A stretch of DNA of 64,000 nt from an uncultured Aquimarina sp. (GTDB taxonomy: Bacteria; Bacteroidota; Bacteroidia; Flavobacteriales; Flavobacteriaceae): assembly GCF_947492405.1 (NCBI RefSeq), contig NZ_CANLMP010000002.1, forward strand, positions 186,001-250,000, read 5' to 3'. This document shows positions 1 to 9,218 of the stretch, in pieces. The translations under genes and the position numbers were made by a program. The number at the start of each line of letters is the position of its first letter. Positions within the stretch are counted from its first letter, which is position 1. The notes under the pieces are model-generated. The model worked only from the letters and a program-made list of their open reading frames with translations, searched no databases and was not told the DNA's origin.

Positions 1-515
1 CATTTCCTGCTGCATCTTTTGCTATAACTGTAAATTCATAAGTGGTTTCCTCAGTTAACCCACTAATTACAGCTGTAGTATCTGAAACCGTTGCAACAAC
101 AACTCCGTCTTGTAACACATCGTATTCTGCTACACCAACATTATCTGTAGAAGCATCCCAACTAAGTGTGGTTTGCCCTGAAGTAGTATTAGATGCGGTA
201 AGATTTGCTGGAGCAGTTGGAGCTTCTGTATCAGGAGCTTCTGTAGTTACTGTTATTGCTGCGCTGGCTGCTGATTCATTTCCAGCGGCATCTTTAGCTA
301 CAACTGTAAAATCATATGAAGTTGCAGGAGATAATCCTGCAATATCTGCAGATGTAGTAGCAACTGTTGCCACTAAAACTCCGTCTTGAAATACATCATA
401 AGCGGTAACTCCAATATTATCTGTAGAAGCATCCCAACTAATCGTCGTAGAAACATCTGTTGTATTAGATGCTACTAAATTCGCCGGCACTGTTGGAGCT
501 TCTGTATCTGGTGTA
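1..515 (-). repeat. Tandem FN3-encoding repeat, period 276 bp
   Basis: The stretch starting CATTTCC at position 1 recurs at 277 with high similarity (plus-strand words such as 'ctgtagaagcatcccaacta' appear in both copies). The period of 92 codons equals one FN3 domain. This is an intragenic domain duplication and may continue beyond the left edge. Confidence 0.8.
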
Positions 516-2104
516 TCAGGTTGTAATTTAAATGCCACAACGTGACTTCTTCTTACATTAGGAGCAGGTCCTTTCATATACTCACTAATATGCCAAAAGG
601 TCATATCATCTAAAGGATCAATCGTCATTTGTCCATAATCTCCATAACGACCATCTCCTCTATTATTTTGCGCATCACCATCAGCAGAAACTTGCTCTGC
701 CAGTGTCATAGTACCCGAAGGATCACTCGCCAATCTACCTGTATATCTTAATGAGGTAAACACAGTGCTACTTACTACAGTATACGCCAAACCAATATTA
801 CCTTGAGCATCTTGTGCTATACTACCACAAAAAGCACTTAAGCCATCTGGTTGCACATATGTACCTTCTTGAAAAATTGTCCAAGGCTGTCCATCTCCTG
901 TCTGTCTTAACTCGTACCAACGAATACCTGCAAGACTATCTGTTCCATCTAAATCAACTACAAAATTCAATACAATAGAATTGTGAGTACCAAAACGTCT
1001 ATAGTTAGTCATGTACATCATTGTCGCTTGTAATGCATCGATATCAGGTCCATTTCCCGGCTCGTCCAAATTTTGGAATGATCCACCATCAAACACACTA
1101 TCAAAAGGTGTAGTATCAATTTCCTGAGGTTGAGATATAGTTGAATTCCCAGGATTAGCCCAATCTACATCAGTAGTCCACACTTTTATGTGATCTTGAG
1201 AAACTCCAGACCAGCTATCATCTTGTAAATATAGTATAGAATGTCCTGTACCTACTGGTGGTAAATTTGGACCAGTAGAGTTAGAACCACCTGGACTGTA
1301 AAAACCATTAGTTGCTGCTCCTGGTAGCGGAAAACCTAAGAAACCTGCGTTAGGATCACCTACTAACATTTTATCTCTTTCTACAGCAAATACAACATCA
1401 TTAGCACTTGGATTATTTTGATCTTTATTAGCAGTGATATAATACCCATCACTCCATATAGATAGTTTTTCGTAATCTGGAAATGATCCTGTATTAAACC
1501 TATACGTAAACCATCCGTCATTTACCGGATCCGGTCCTTGTCCAACTGCAATTAAAATACCGTTTGGAGTATTACTAAACTCCATGATAATAAATCGATC
1601 AGCATAATTATCATATACAACGATTGGATCTCCAAGAGTCTCACCAGGAAACAAAGTACCTAATGAAGCTTCTGGTAACAGTACATTACCCGATCTATCC
1701 AAAATACCGAATCCTGAATTAAAAGCATATACATAATGATTAGGTCCGATAGCTCCTGTTGCATCATTTAATACAGTACCAATATGTGCATCAAAAGAAG
1801 CAACTTCAGTACTAATCGCAGTCTTAGCATCAAAATTCTTTTGTACAGCCATAAGAGGATCATTCTGACCAAAAGCTGGGCTACCTTTTCCTGGAACAAA
1901 CATATTTTGCCCTCTTTGTTTGTCTGGAGCTACATGTTGGAAATCTTGTGCGGATATTACATTATCCATTTTAGAAATTGCTGGTATGTTTCTTACATAA
2001 GCAGCTTTACTAATTGTTGAGGGGCCTCGTTTTGGTCCTACTTGGGCAAGCATACCAAAACTAAAAAGCATAAAAAATGCTACATAAAAGAATTGTGTTT
2101 TCAT
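1..2104 (-). CDS. Secreted fibronectin type III protein, 3' end outside window
   Basis: The reading frame opens at the ATG at 2104-2102 and runs off the left edge, so at least 701 residues are seen and the C-terminus is missing. It starts with a signal peptide (MKTQFFYVAFFMLFSFGMLAQ). Residues about 25-525 form a region I cannot assign to a family, with many Gly/Asp/Asn loops and aromatic strands, perhaps a beta-propeller. From about residue 528 two FN3 domains follow, each beginning PDTEAPT and carrying the W-A-S-T-D-N-V/I-G-V signature. In Bacteroidota this layout usually ends in a T9SS sorting domain, which would lie beyond the window. Probably cell-surface or extracellular; substrate unknown. 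Confidence 0.8.
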   Translation of the reverse strand, partial: MKTQFFYVAFFMLFSFGMLAQVGPKRGPSTISKAAYVRNIPAISKMDNVISAQDFQHVAPDKQRGQNMFVPGKGSPAFGQNDPLMAVQKNFDAKTAISTEVASFDAHIGTVLNDATGAIGPNHYVYAFNSGFGILDRSGNVLLPEASLGTLFPGETLGDPIVVYDNYADRFIIMEFSNTPNGILIAVGQGPDPVNDGWFTYRFNTGSFPDYEKLSIWSDGYYITANKDQNNPSANDVVFAVERDKMLVGDPNAGFLGFPLPGAATNGFYSPGGSNSTGPNLPPVGTGHSILYLQDDSWSGVSQDHIKVWTTDVDWANPGNSTISQPQEIDTTPFDSVFDGGSFQNLDEPGNGPDIDALQATMMYMTNYRRFGTHNSIVLNFVVDLDGTDSLAGIRWYELRQTGDGQPWTIFQEGTYVQPDGLSAFCGSIAQDAQGNIGLAYTVVSSTVFTSLRYTGRLASDPSGTMTLAEQVSADGDAQNNRGDGRYGDYGQMTIDPLDDMTFWHISEYMKGPAPNVRRSHVVAFKLQPDTPDTEAPTVPANLVASNTTDVSTTISWDASTDNIGVTAYDVFQDGVLVATVATTSADIAGLSPATSYDFTVVAKDAAGNESAASAAITVTTEAPDTEAPTAPANLTASNTTSGQTTLSWDASTDNVGVAEYDVLQDGVVVATVSDTTAVISGLTEETTYEFTVIAKDAAGN

Positions 2105-2624
2105 ATATCTAAAATTTGGTTAACAGTTACATAGTTATATACCAATCTTAGCATAAGTAGTATCTTCATTAACTTGTGAAAAAAAGGGGGCATCACAAAT
2201 CAGAGTATCAATCATTAAAAAATCATTTTTCAAGGGTTTTAAATATATGCTATTTATATAGAGAATAAAAAAAATAAATGTCATAAAATACTTACAACCA
2301 GTAACTTACTTTAAAACCGTAATTAAATTAAGGTATTCATGTTTGTTTACTTATATAACAATTGATGTGTATTTGTACAATATTTAACAAAAATAAAATA
2401 GCCCTAGTTCTCATAGTATATTAGTAGAGTATCTATAATCCCTTACAGAATCTAGGTAAAATAAAATGTCTTTTTTCATGAAGCTAAAAAAGAGTCGTGA
2501 TTACTCACAACTCTTTCCCCGTAAAAATTGGCTAACACTAAAAAATTAAATTACACCCAATTTTGTATTTGTATTATGTATCAAAATTAAATTCTATAGA
2601 GAACCTTACCGATTATGGTAATTC
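2105..2624. other. Intergenic region, 520 bp
   Basis: No convincing gene. It holds the promoter and leader of the FN3 gene on its left side and a terminator at 2489-2516 serving the gene to the right. The rest is AT-rich sequence in which I see nothing further. Confidence 0.6.
2489..2516 (-). terminator. Rho-independent terminator of the outer membrane protein gene
   Basis: Stem arms 2489-2500 and 2505-2516 (AAAGAGTTGTGA / TCACGACTCTTT on the minus strand, one G-U pair) with a GTAA loop, followed on the minus strand by a run of T. It lies 108 bp beyond the stop of the 2625-3695 gene. Confidence 0.85.
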
Positions 2625-3695
2625 TTAAAGGTCAAAACGCAACCCCAAAGACACATTGTTCTGATCTACTAATGCATTTTGGAAAATTGGAGATAAATCA
2701 TACTTTGCGTATAATGACATGTCACCGAAACCTATATAGGTACTTAATCCATATATCAGATCACTTGTATTATAGTTTCTTTTTATTTTGTCTTTTACTC
2801 GATCACCGTCTTCTTTATATTTCAATTTCTGACGTGTACTAATATTTGCGCCAACATAACCTCCCAATCCAATCCTAAACTTTCCTACTGTTGAGAACCT
2901 GAGTCTTTTCTCTGTTTCTATTTTTTTGGAAGGCCCAAATTCCAGATGTACCGGAACCACTATATTATCCATTCTAAACTTTGATTTATCTAACTCTACC
3001 CTAAATTCCTGAAGTTCTGTTTGATCTCCATTTTCCACAAAATACCTGTTATCTGTAGGCTTTAATCCATTAGATTGATAGGAAATCCCATATTTTACTC
3101 TCATGAAATTCGAATTTTTAAACACCCTCGTTTTCCATGCCCAACCTAACTCAAAAAAACGACTTCCAGCGATCTTATAATCAGAATCATCCAGCGATTG
3201 CCCATCAACTATAGCATTATTCAATCCAAAGGCAACTACAAGATCTGAGTATGTGCGTCGGTCATATCTTACCTTTGTTTCCTTTCCAGTATTAACATTA
3301 ATACCGAATAAAATATCTCCATCATCCTTATCTTTAGCTCCAAGACCTATTGAAATTTTACCTTTATTAGCATTTAAATAATCGCTATTATTCCTTCCTA
3401 TTAAAGCAATTTGATTATCAATAATTGCCAACCTGTTTTCTATATTTAGTGCATGTTTTTCGGCTGCAACTTCTTTTAGCGTTTGTGCCTTTTCTTTAGT
3501 TATTTCTCCTTTTACTAATCTTTCATTAATAGCTTCTACTTCTTTTTTAAGTCCTTCTTTTTCTGAAATTATTATTTCTTCTTTTTCCTGTTTTAATTTT
3601 TCAATTTCAGCCGAATTATCGTTTTCCTGCGCATTTAGAAAATGAGCACTAAGCGTCATTGTCGTTAATACGACATACATTATTATTGTTCTCAT
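2625..3695 (-). CDS. Outer membrane beta-barrel-like protein with N-terminal coiled coil
   Basis: 356 residues. A signal peptide (cleavage near NAQ/EN, residue 22) is followed by a charged coiled-coil segment (about residues 27-95, rich in E/K heptads) and then a region of alternating aromatic and polar residues ending in LGLRFDL, the terminal-Phe-X type of end found in outer membrane barrels. Specific family not recognised. It is the third gene of the sigma / anti-sigma operon, 70 bp after the anti-sigma gene, and so is a likely target of envelope-stress control. A hairpin lies between the two genes. Confidence 0.65.
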   Translation of the reverse strand: MRTIIMYVVLTTMTLSAHFLNAQENDNSAEIEKLKQEKEEIIISEKEGLKKEVEAINERLVKGEITKEKAQTLKEVAAEKHALNIENRLAIIDNQIALIGRNNSDYLNANKGKISIGLGAKDKDDGDILFGINVNTGKETKVRYDRRTYSDLVVAFGLNNAIVDGQSLDDSDYKIAGSRFFELGWAWKTRVFKNSNFMRVKYGISYQSNGLKPTDNRYFVENGDQTELQEFRVELDKSKFRMDNIVVPVHLEFGPSKKIETEKRLRFSTVGKFRIGLGGYVGANISTRQKLKYKEDGDRVKDKIKRNYNTSDLIYGLSTYIGFGDMSLYAKYDLSPIFQNALVDQNNVSLGLRFDL

Positions 3696-3710
3696 AAATA
3701 GTAGATTTTA

Positions 3711-3748
3711 CTTACTCTCCCTCTCAACTAAGAGAGGGAATTAGTAAG
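3711..3748 (-). other. Intercistronic hairpin
   Basis: Arms 3718-3725 / 3732-3739 (TCCCTCTC / GAGAGGGA) extended by 3711-3716 / 3743-3748 (CTTACT / AGTAAG). No T-run follows on the minus strand, so it is more likely an mRNA-stabilising or processing hairpin than a terminator. It separates the anti-sigma gene from the outer membrane protein gene. Confidence 0.5.
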
Positions 3749-3765
3749 AATTGATTGATGAATGT

Positions 3766-4605
3766 TTAATTATCTCTTTCTGCTACGGTAGTTTTCAATT
3801 TCTCAAAACCTGTCTTTAGTGCTTCAAAAACACGATCTTTAAATGATTCATCAAGCTCGGATTCTACGTCTAGAAGCAAAGCTGAGGCACTTACCGTATT
3901 AGATTTTAAAATTTGTTGAGTAGTAATTTCTTGTTGGGCATTACGCAGTAATACTTCAATTTCTGCATCTGTAACTATTCCCTTATTCTTTTCGAGTTCC
4001 TTTACTTTTTCTGCAACACTGGCTATTTTACTATCTATAACCTCTGCTGTAACCTGTAAAGTTTTATCTCCTTTAGTAATTTCATTTTTAATGATTTCGG
4101 ATTCCATAACAATAGCTTCTGAAGTATTCTCTTTGAAAACATCTTCCTGAATACTTGCTTTACTATTATTGGCTTTTACATCTTCCTTAGCTATGCTATT
4201 TCTTAATTTCTCATTCTCTTTTTTGTCTATTTCTTTTTCCTCTTTTTTTGCAATAACAACCGGTAATGTGAGATTTTCATCTATACTTTGATCTTTCTTT
4301 ATTTCTGATTTAGATTCCTTAGTCATTATTTCTACAAAATCTGTTGATTTATCGTCTTTAATAACTTCTCTATCAATATCGACAAGCTCTACATCAGATG
4401 GTTTAATATCTTTATTATATGTAATAAAAACTGTTGAGATAATCAAGACTCCTACAATACTAGCTGCTATACCGAACCACTGATAATTTTTAACTTTTTT
4501 TTGACCCAATTGCTGCTCTAACTTATCCCAAGACCCATTAGATGGCTGTATTATGCGCTTCTCTAACTTCTCCTTTATACTATCTTCAAATTTTAATGGC
4601 GCCAT
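3766..4605 (-). CDS. Probable anti-sigma factor, single-pass membrane protein
   Basis: 279 residues. The N-terminal cytoplasmic part (about 1-41, including the W-D-K-L-E motif common in Bacteroidota anti-sigma proteins) is followed by one transmembrane helix (about 43-63, WFGIAASIVGVLIISTVFIT) and a long, highly charged Lys/Glu-rich periplasmic tail predicted to be coiled-coil or disordered. Its start overlaps the 3' end of the sigma gene by 20 bp, the usual translational coupling of ECF sigma/anti-sigma pairs. Function is inferred from position and topology; sequence similarity to named anti-sigma families is weak. Confidence 0.7.
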   Translation of the reverse strand: MAPLKFEDSIKEKLEKRIIQPSNGSWDKLEQQLGQKKVKNYQWFGIAASIVGVLIISTVFITYNKDIKPSDVELVDIDREVIKDDKSTDFVEIMTKESKSEIKKDQSIDENLTLPVVIAKKEEKEIDKKENEKLRNSIAKEDVKANNSKASIQEDVFKENTSEAIVMESEIIKNEITKGDKTLQVTAEVIDSKIASVAEKVKELEKNKGIVTDAEIEVLLRNAQQEITTQQILKSNTVSASALLLDVESELDESFKDRVFEALKTGFEKLKTTVAERDN

Positions 4606-5167
4606 TACTAATCTTATTTTGTTGGTTTAACTTTTGCTGTAGCATTTTTCTTGCCTTAAAAAGTTGAGATTTTGAAGTACTCTCACTTACTTTTAGCATT
4701 TTAGCGATCTCATTATGTTTATATCCTTCTACAGCGTATAATACAAACACCATTTTATAACCTTCCGGCAAACTATCTATCAATTCCTGTATCTGTTCAA
4801 CCTCTAATTCTATATTAATGTTATTCCACGATTCTTCATGATACACTGAGATATCCTCTGTAAATAATATTTGTTTTTGTTTTCTTAAGAATGATATGGA
4901 TTCATTAACCATTATCCTTCGGATCCATCCTTCAAAACTACCTTCAAAATTAAATTGTTTCAAATTTGTAAAAACCTTCAGAAAACCGCTTAGCATTACT
5001 TCTTCTGCAAAATGAATATCTCTAACATAACGCCTGCATACGCTTAGCATTTTGGGAGAATATTTATCATAAAGCTGACGTTGAGCATCGCGATGCTGTT
5101 TGGTAGCTTTGTTGATAAGCTGTGTTTCGTTTTTATAAAACTGAATAACTTTCAAAGTAAAAATCAA
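4586..5167 (-). CDS. ECF-type RNA polymerase sigma factor
   Basis: 193 residues from the outermost start. Region 2 holds LYDKYSPKMLSVCRRYVRD and FEGSFEGWIRRIMVNESISFLRK; region 4 holds LPEGYKMVFVLYAVEGYKHNEIAKML and SESTSKSQLFKARKML, the recognition helix. No ATG is available: the frame opens with TTG at 5167-5165, and a second TTG at 5155-5153 would give a protein starting (M)KVIQFYKNE, which fits flavobacterial homologues better. An ECF-type promoter (5190-5217) lies just upstream, so the gene probably activates itself. The next gene is its likely anti-sigma factor. Confidence 0.9.
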   Translation of the reverse strand: MIFTLKVIQFYKNETQLINKATKQHRDAQRQLYDKYSPKMLSVCRRYVRDIHFAEEVMLSGFLKVFTNLKQFNFEGSFEGWIRRIMVNESISFLRKQKQILFTEDISVYHEESWNNINIELEVEQIQELIDSLPEGYKMVFVLYAVEGYKHNEIAKMLKVSESTSKSQLFKARKMLQQKLNQQNKISNGAIKI

Positions 5168-5189
5168 TTATTTAAGACTCTCTATTTAC

Positions 5190-5217
5190 ATAGACGTGAT
5201 AAAAATCAAAAAGGTTG
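5190..5217 (-). promoter_or_regulatory. ECF-type promoter of the sigma operon (autoregulatory)
   Basis: Minus strand: CAACC (5217-5213), 16-bp spacer, CGTCTAT (5196-5190). AAC at -35 and CGTC at -10 are the usual ECF sigma elements. The same elements with exactly the same 16-bp spacer and a similar flank (CCAGG/ACAACCTTTTTG) occur upstream of the S41 protease gene at 6866-6893. Confidence 0.75.
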
Positions 5218-5236
5218 CCTGGTACCAATAAAAAAA

Positions 5237-6820
5237 TTATTTCTTTTGGTTGGACATTTTAATATCCTCTAAGATCCACTGTAATTCATTATCTACATCG
5301 TTTATAGTTCTTTTTATTGGAACATCTGGTTTTATACCATAGCCATCTGGTTCTATGGTATAAGGTGCATTTATTTTCATTAAACCTATACGCATATTAA
5401 TTTTAGAATTGGGTAATTCTACTTTTGCATAGACTCCGGCCACTGTTCCGTTATAAGCACCACCTGTTTCTTCTCCAATAAAAGTGGCTCGCTTTGTTGC
5501 TTTTAAATGTGTAGCGAGAATACTACTTGCAGAAAAACTTTCTCCATTAATTAACACATATATTTTACCTGAGTAGGTATTAGATTTGGGCTTTCTTAAT
5601 TTACTATACCTAAATTTAAAGTAAGGCTCTCCATTTTCATTTTTAACCTTGAAAATTTGATAGATTCCAAGTACTGGTGAAAAAATTGTTGCTACGGTTT
5701 TAGTCGCCCAAGATTTTGTATGAAAATATGGGTACAAAAAGCTTAGTCGTTTTGTCATTTTAGATTTCTCTATAAACACATACTCTTTATCTGTTAAATA
5801 TGAATATAAGTCATCAATCTCTGTTAATCTACCTCCTAAGTTACCTCTTAAATCTATTATCAAATTTTCGCATTTTGAAGAGTCAATTTTAGCAAAGCTC
5901 TCTTCATAAAATTCTTTATAACCTCCGTTAGTGAAACTTCTAATTTTCATATACCCGATAGACGAAAGTGTGTCAGATTCTAAAAAGCTAAAATTTCTGT
6001 TATACTCGTTTGTTTTTTTGTTGTATCCATATTTATAATTCTTCTTACGTAGTTTCTTTCGAGTTTCTTTCGCTATTTTCTTATCTGATTTACTAAGCTT
6101 TTTCTTTTCTGAACGTATAGTGTCATTTTCTGTAGATACTTTTATTTTATCATAGTTCGCATACAGATATTTATCATACAAGCTGTCTTCATGTTTTAGG
6201 TGTAATAAAATACTATCTTTTTGTTTATGAGTATTTGAATAAAAGAAGCCAAAACGACTACCTATGAATTCAGGAATAAAAGTTTCATTATATCCATCAC
6301 TAGAGTGCAATGTTTTAAAGTGAATTAGTAGATCACTAACTTTTTCATTGTCAACCGATATTACTTCTGATCCTGCTATTAATGTAGTATCTCCTTTAAA
6401 AACTTTTTTTACAAATAGTTTGTTAGCTGATGAATAAAAGGACAAAGAATTAAATGGAGAGTCTCTTTTTCCTTTTTCCTTTATTTCCTTTTTGGTTTGC
6501 CTTTTTGCAGGTGTATGAATTGACAAATGTCCTTGTTTTATACTTGTAATAACAGGCGCAAATAATTTATAGAATTCTTTAGTGGTTAGTGGTTCCTTTA
6601 ATTGACTCTTTAGATCATCTATCTTTTTGTCCAGTTCACTTTTAGAGATATACCAATTTACATCTGGGTGTAATTTTTTAAGCTTTTTATAAGCATGATC
6701 AACATCGCGATGTAATTCTTCGGGACTATGGATTTTGCTTATTTGTTGATTGTACTTTTCTACAGATGCACAACTTGACAACAGTATAATGGTAACATAT
6801 AAAAACAATTTTCTAATCAT
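5237..6820 (-). CDS. S41 family peptidase, lipoprotein
   Basis: 527 residues. A lipoprotein signal (MIRKLFLYVTIILLSSC, lipobox LLSSC) predicts membrane anchoring. The C-terminal half is an S41 (C-terminal processing / tricorn-like) domain: IDLRGNLGGR strand, then INGESFSASSILATHLK with the candidate nucleophile Ser, and FIGEETGGAYNGT. An unusual Lys-rich insert (about residues 235-260) precedes it. The gene has an ECF-type promoter matching that of the adjacent sigma operon, suggesting it belongs to the same envelope-stress regulon. Substrate unknown. Confidence 0.88.
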   Translation of the reverse strand: MIRKLFLYVTIILLSSCASVEKYNQQISKIHSPEELHRDVDHAYKKLKKLHPDVNWYISKSELDKKIDDLKSQLKEPLTTKEFYKLFAPVITSIKQGHLSIHTPAKRQTKKEIKEKGKRDSPFNSLSFYSSANKLFVKKVFKGDTTLIAGSEVISVDNEKVSDLLIHFKTLHSSDGYNETFIPEFIGSRFGFFYSNTHKQKDSILLHLKHEDSLYDKYLYANYDKIKVSTENDTIRSEKKKLSKSDKKIAKETRKKLRKKNYKYGYNKKTNEYNRNFSFLESDTLSSIGYMKIRSFTNGGYKEFYEESFAKIDSSKCENLIIDLRGNLGGRLTEIDDLYSYLTDKEYVFIEKSKMTKRLSFLYPYFHTKSWATKTVATIFSPVLGIYQIFKVKNENGEPYFKFRYSKLRKPKSNTYSGKIYVLINGESFSASSILATHLKATKRATFIGEETGGAYNGTVAGVYAKVELPNSKINMRIGLMKINAPYTIEPDGYGIKPDVPIKRTINDVDNELQWILEDIKMSNQKK

Positions 6821-6865
6821 AAATACTATTTTTCTTTAAAATATAACAAACCTTATTTCTTACGG

Positions 6866-6893
6866 ATAGACGTTAGAAAATACAAAAAGGTTG
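6866..6893 (-). promoter_or_regulatory. ECF-type promoter of the S41 protease gene
   Basis: Minus strand: CAACC (6893-6889), 16-bp spacer, CGTCTAT (6872-6866), 46 bp upstream of the ATG. Identical boxes and spacing to the sigma operon promoter at 5190-5217. Confidence 0.75.
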
Positions 6894-7012
6894 TCTGGTT
6901 ATGAAAAAAATTCAAGCTTGATTAGTGATAGGCATCAAAACTAATACCAATATCTGTCTTTTAAATGAAATAAATATACTGTGTCTTCATTAAATGAAGT
7001 AGTGAGTTAAGA

Positions 7013-7990
7013 TTATTTCTTGCGATCAATAACATAATTAACCATTAATTCTAATGAAGACTTGTATTCTGATTCTGGGTACTCAGATAATATAGCTAAT
7101 GCATCTTCTTTAAATTGATGCATTATGTTAGTAGCATACTCTAATCCAGCACTCATTTTCACGAAATCAATAACTTCTTTAACTCGTTTCTTATCCTTAT
7201 TATGATTTTTAACCGAGTTAATAAGCCATTTCTTTTTTTCTTTTGTACAGTGATTTAATGTATAAATTAACGGCAATGTCATCTTTTGTTCCTTAATATC
7301 GATACCAGTAGGTTTACCTATTGCTGTATCTCCATAATCAAACAAGTCATCTTTGATCTGGAACGCCATTCCGATAAGTTCTCCGAATTTTCTCATCTTT
7401 TCTACCGAATCAGATTCTGGTTCTACTGAACACGCTCCAAGACTACAACAAGCAGCAATCAATGTAGCTGTCTTTTGGCGAATAATTTCATAATATACTT
7501 CTTCAGTAATATCCAGATTACGTGCTTTCTCTATCTGCAACAATTCTCCTTCGCTCATTTCGCGTACAGCAACAGATATTATTTTCAATAGATCAAAATC
7601 ACCATAATCGATAGATAACAATAATCCTTTAGACAGTAAATAATCTCCTACTAATACAGCAATCTTATTCTTCCAGAGCGCATTGATAGAAAAAAAACCT
7701 CTACGGCGATTAGAATCATCTACCACATCATCATGCACCAAAGTTGCTGTATGAATCAGTTCTATTACCGAAGCTCCTCGATAAGTTCTTTCATTAGTAT
7801 CTCCTCCAGAAACCATTTTAGCCACTAGAAAAACAAACATCGGACGCATCTGTTTTCCTTTTCTATTTACTATATAATGTGTTATTCTGTTAAGCAAAGC
7901 TACTTTAGAAGACATTGATTGAGAAAACTTTTGCTCAAAAAGTTCCATCTCATCAATTATAGGTAGTTTTATTTGCTCAACGACTTTCAA
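7013..7990 (-). CDS. ispB: Polyprenyl diphosphate synthase
   Basis: 325 residues, normal for trans-polyprenyl synthases. It condenses isopentenyl diphosphate onto allylic diphosphates to make the side chain of menaquinone. Both aspartate-rich motifs are present: first DDVVDD at residues 87-92 with following RRR, second QIKDDLFDYGD near residue 215. The frame opens with TTG at 7990-7988 giving (M)KVVEQIKLPI; flavobacterial homologues typically begin this way, so I accept the TTG start. The chain length of the product (hexa- to octaprenyl) cannot be told from sequence alone; the symbol is by family. Confidence 0.9.
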   Translation of the reverse strand: MKVVEQIKLPIIDEMELFEQKFSQSMSSKVALLNRITHYIVNRKGKQMRPMFVFLVAKMVSGGDTNERTYRGASVIELIHTATLVHDDVVDDSNRRRGFFSINALWKNKIAVLVGDYLLSKGLLLSIDYGDFDLLKIISVAVREMSEGELLQIEKARNLDITEEVYYEIIRQKTATLIAACCSLGACSVEPESDSVEKMRKFGELIGMAFQIKDDLFDYGDTAIGKPTGIDIKEQKMTLPLIYTLNHCTKEKKKWLINSVKNHNKDKKRVKEVIDFVKMSAGLEYATNIMHQFKEDALAILSEYPESEYKSSLELMVNYVIDRKK

Positions 7991-8089
7991 TCCCAGGTAG
8001 ATAATTTTGTTTTCTAACTAGTTGCGAAGATAGTACAATCCTTTTTGAGCGTCAAAACTGATAATGAATAATTAACACCAGAGGTCTGA

Positions 8090-9130
8090 TTATGTCTTAT
8101 TTGCTAGTTGTCCGCAAGCTGCATCAATATCTTTACCTCTACTTCTACGCACATTTACTACAAAACCTCTTGACTCTAATGCGCTTATATAATTTTCTAT
8201 TGCTGTATTTGAGGCTTGTTGAAACTCTCCATCGTCAATCGGATTATACTCTATTAGATTTACTTTACAAGGGACATAAGAACAAAATCGTAACAATGCA
8301 TCTATATCTTCTTTTCTATCATTAATTCCTTTCCAAACTACATATTCGTAGGTTATTCTACTTTTAGTTTTCTCGTACCAATATTCTAATGCTTCTTTTA
8401 GATCTGCAAGCGGAAAGTTTTCATTAAACGGCATTATATTAGTTCTCACTTCATCAATTGCAGAGTGTAGAGATACTGCTAGTTTAAACCGTACTTCATC
8501 GTCAGCCATCTTTTTAATCATTTTTGGAACTCCAGATGTAGATAAGGTAATTCTTTTGGGAGACATTCCTAAACCTTCAGGAGAAGTGATCTTATCAATC
8601 GCTTTTAGAACATTGTTATAGTTCATTAGTGGCTCACCCATTCCCATAAAAACAATATTGGATAATGGACGGTTATGATATAATCTACTTTCATTATCGA
8701 TAGCTACGACCTGATCATAAATTTCATCCGGATTAAGATTTCTCATTCTTTTTAAACGGGAAGTAGCACAAAATCTACAATCTAAACTACATCCTACCTG
8801 AGACGAAACACAAGCTGTAGTTCTACTTGGGGTAGGAATTAAAACCGATTCTACAACTAAACCATCGTGAAGACGCACTGCATTTTTAATAGTACCATCT
8901 GTACTGCGCTGCATTTGATCAACCTTGATATGATTAATTACAAAATTGTCTTCTAGTATTTCTCGTGTAGCTTTTGAAATATTGGTCATACTCTCAAAAC
9001 TGTGAGCACCTTTATTCCATAGCCATTCATATACCTGATTTCCCCGAAAAGCTTTATCTCCATTTGTTACAAAGAACTCTCGAAGTTGCTCTTTTGTCAG
9101 AGCCCGTATGTCTTTCTTTTTTGACTTCAT
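8090..9130 (-). CDS. rlmN: 23S rRNA (adenine-2503-C2)-methyltransferase, radical SAM
   Basis: 346 residues, usual length. Radical SAM CxxxCxxC motif at Cys114, Cys118 and Cys121 (GCSLDCRFCATS), and a conserved Cys near the end (about 340, AACGQLANKT) that would carry the methyl-transfer intermediate. It methylates A2503 of 23S rRNA and also A37 of some tRNAs. A TATTTTTG element (9138-9145) just before the ATG suggests a very short leader. Confidence 0.96.
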   Translation of the reverse strand: MKSKKKDIRALTKEQLREFFVTNGDKAFRGNQVYEWLWNKGAHSFESMTNISKATREILEDNFVINHIKVDQMQRSTDGTIKNAVRLHDGLVVESVLIPTPSRTTACVSSQVGCSLDCRFCATSRLKRMRNLNPDEIYDQVVAIDNESRLYHNRPLSNIVFMGMGEPLMNYNNVLKAIDKITSPEGLGMSPKRITLSTSGVPKMIKKMADDEVRFKLAVSLHSAIDEVRTNIMPFNENFPLADLKEALEYWYEKTKSRITYEYVVWKGINDRKEDIDALLRFCSYVPCKVNLIEYNPIDDGEFQQASNTAIENYISALESRGFVVNVRRSRGKDIDAACGQLANKT

Positions 9131-9218
9131 TTCTTTGCAAAAATATGCAAAAGATAAGTGGCTCTCTAACCGAAAGTGTAATCTATTTAAGAATTACCAA
9201 AGTTGGTAGGTTATATTT

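Noticed and set aside
42..389. Plus-strand ORF of 115 residues rich in Val/Ala/Thr
   Set aside because: It is antisense to the FN3 repeats of the minus-strand gene; its composition mirrors the repeat, and no start signal is seen.
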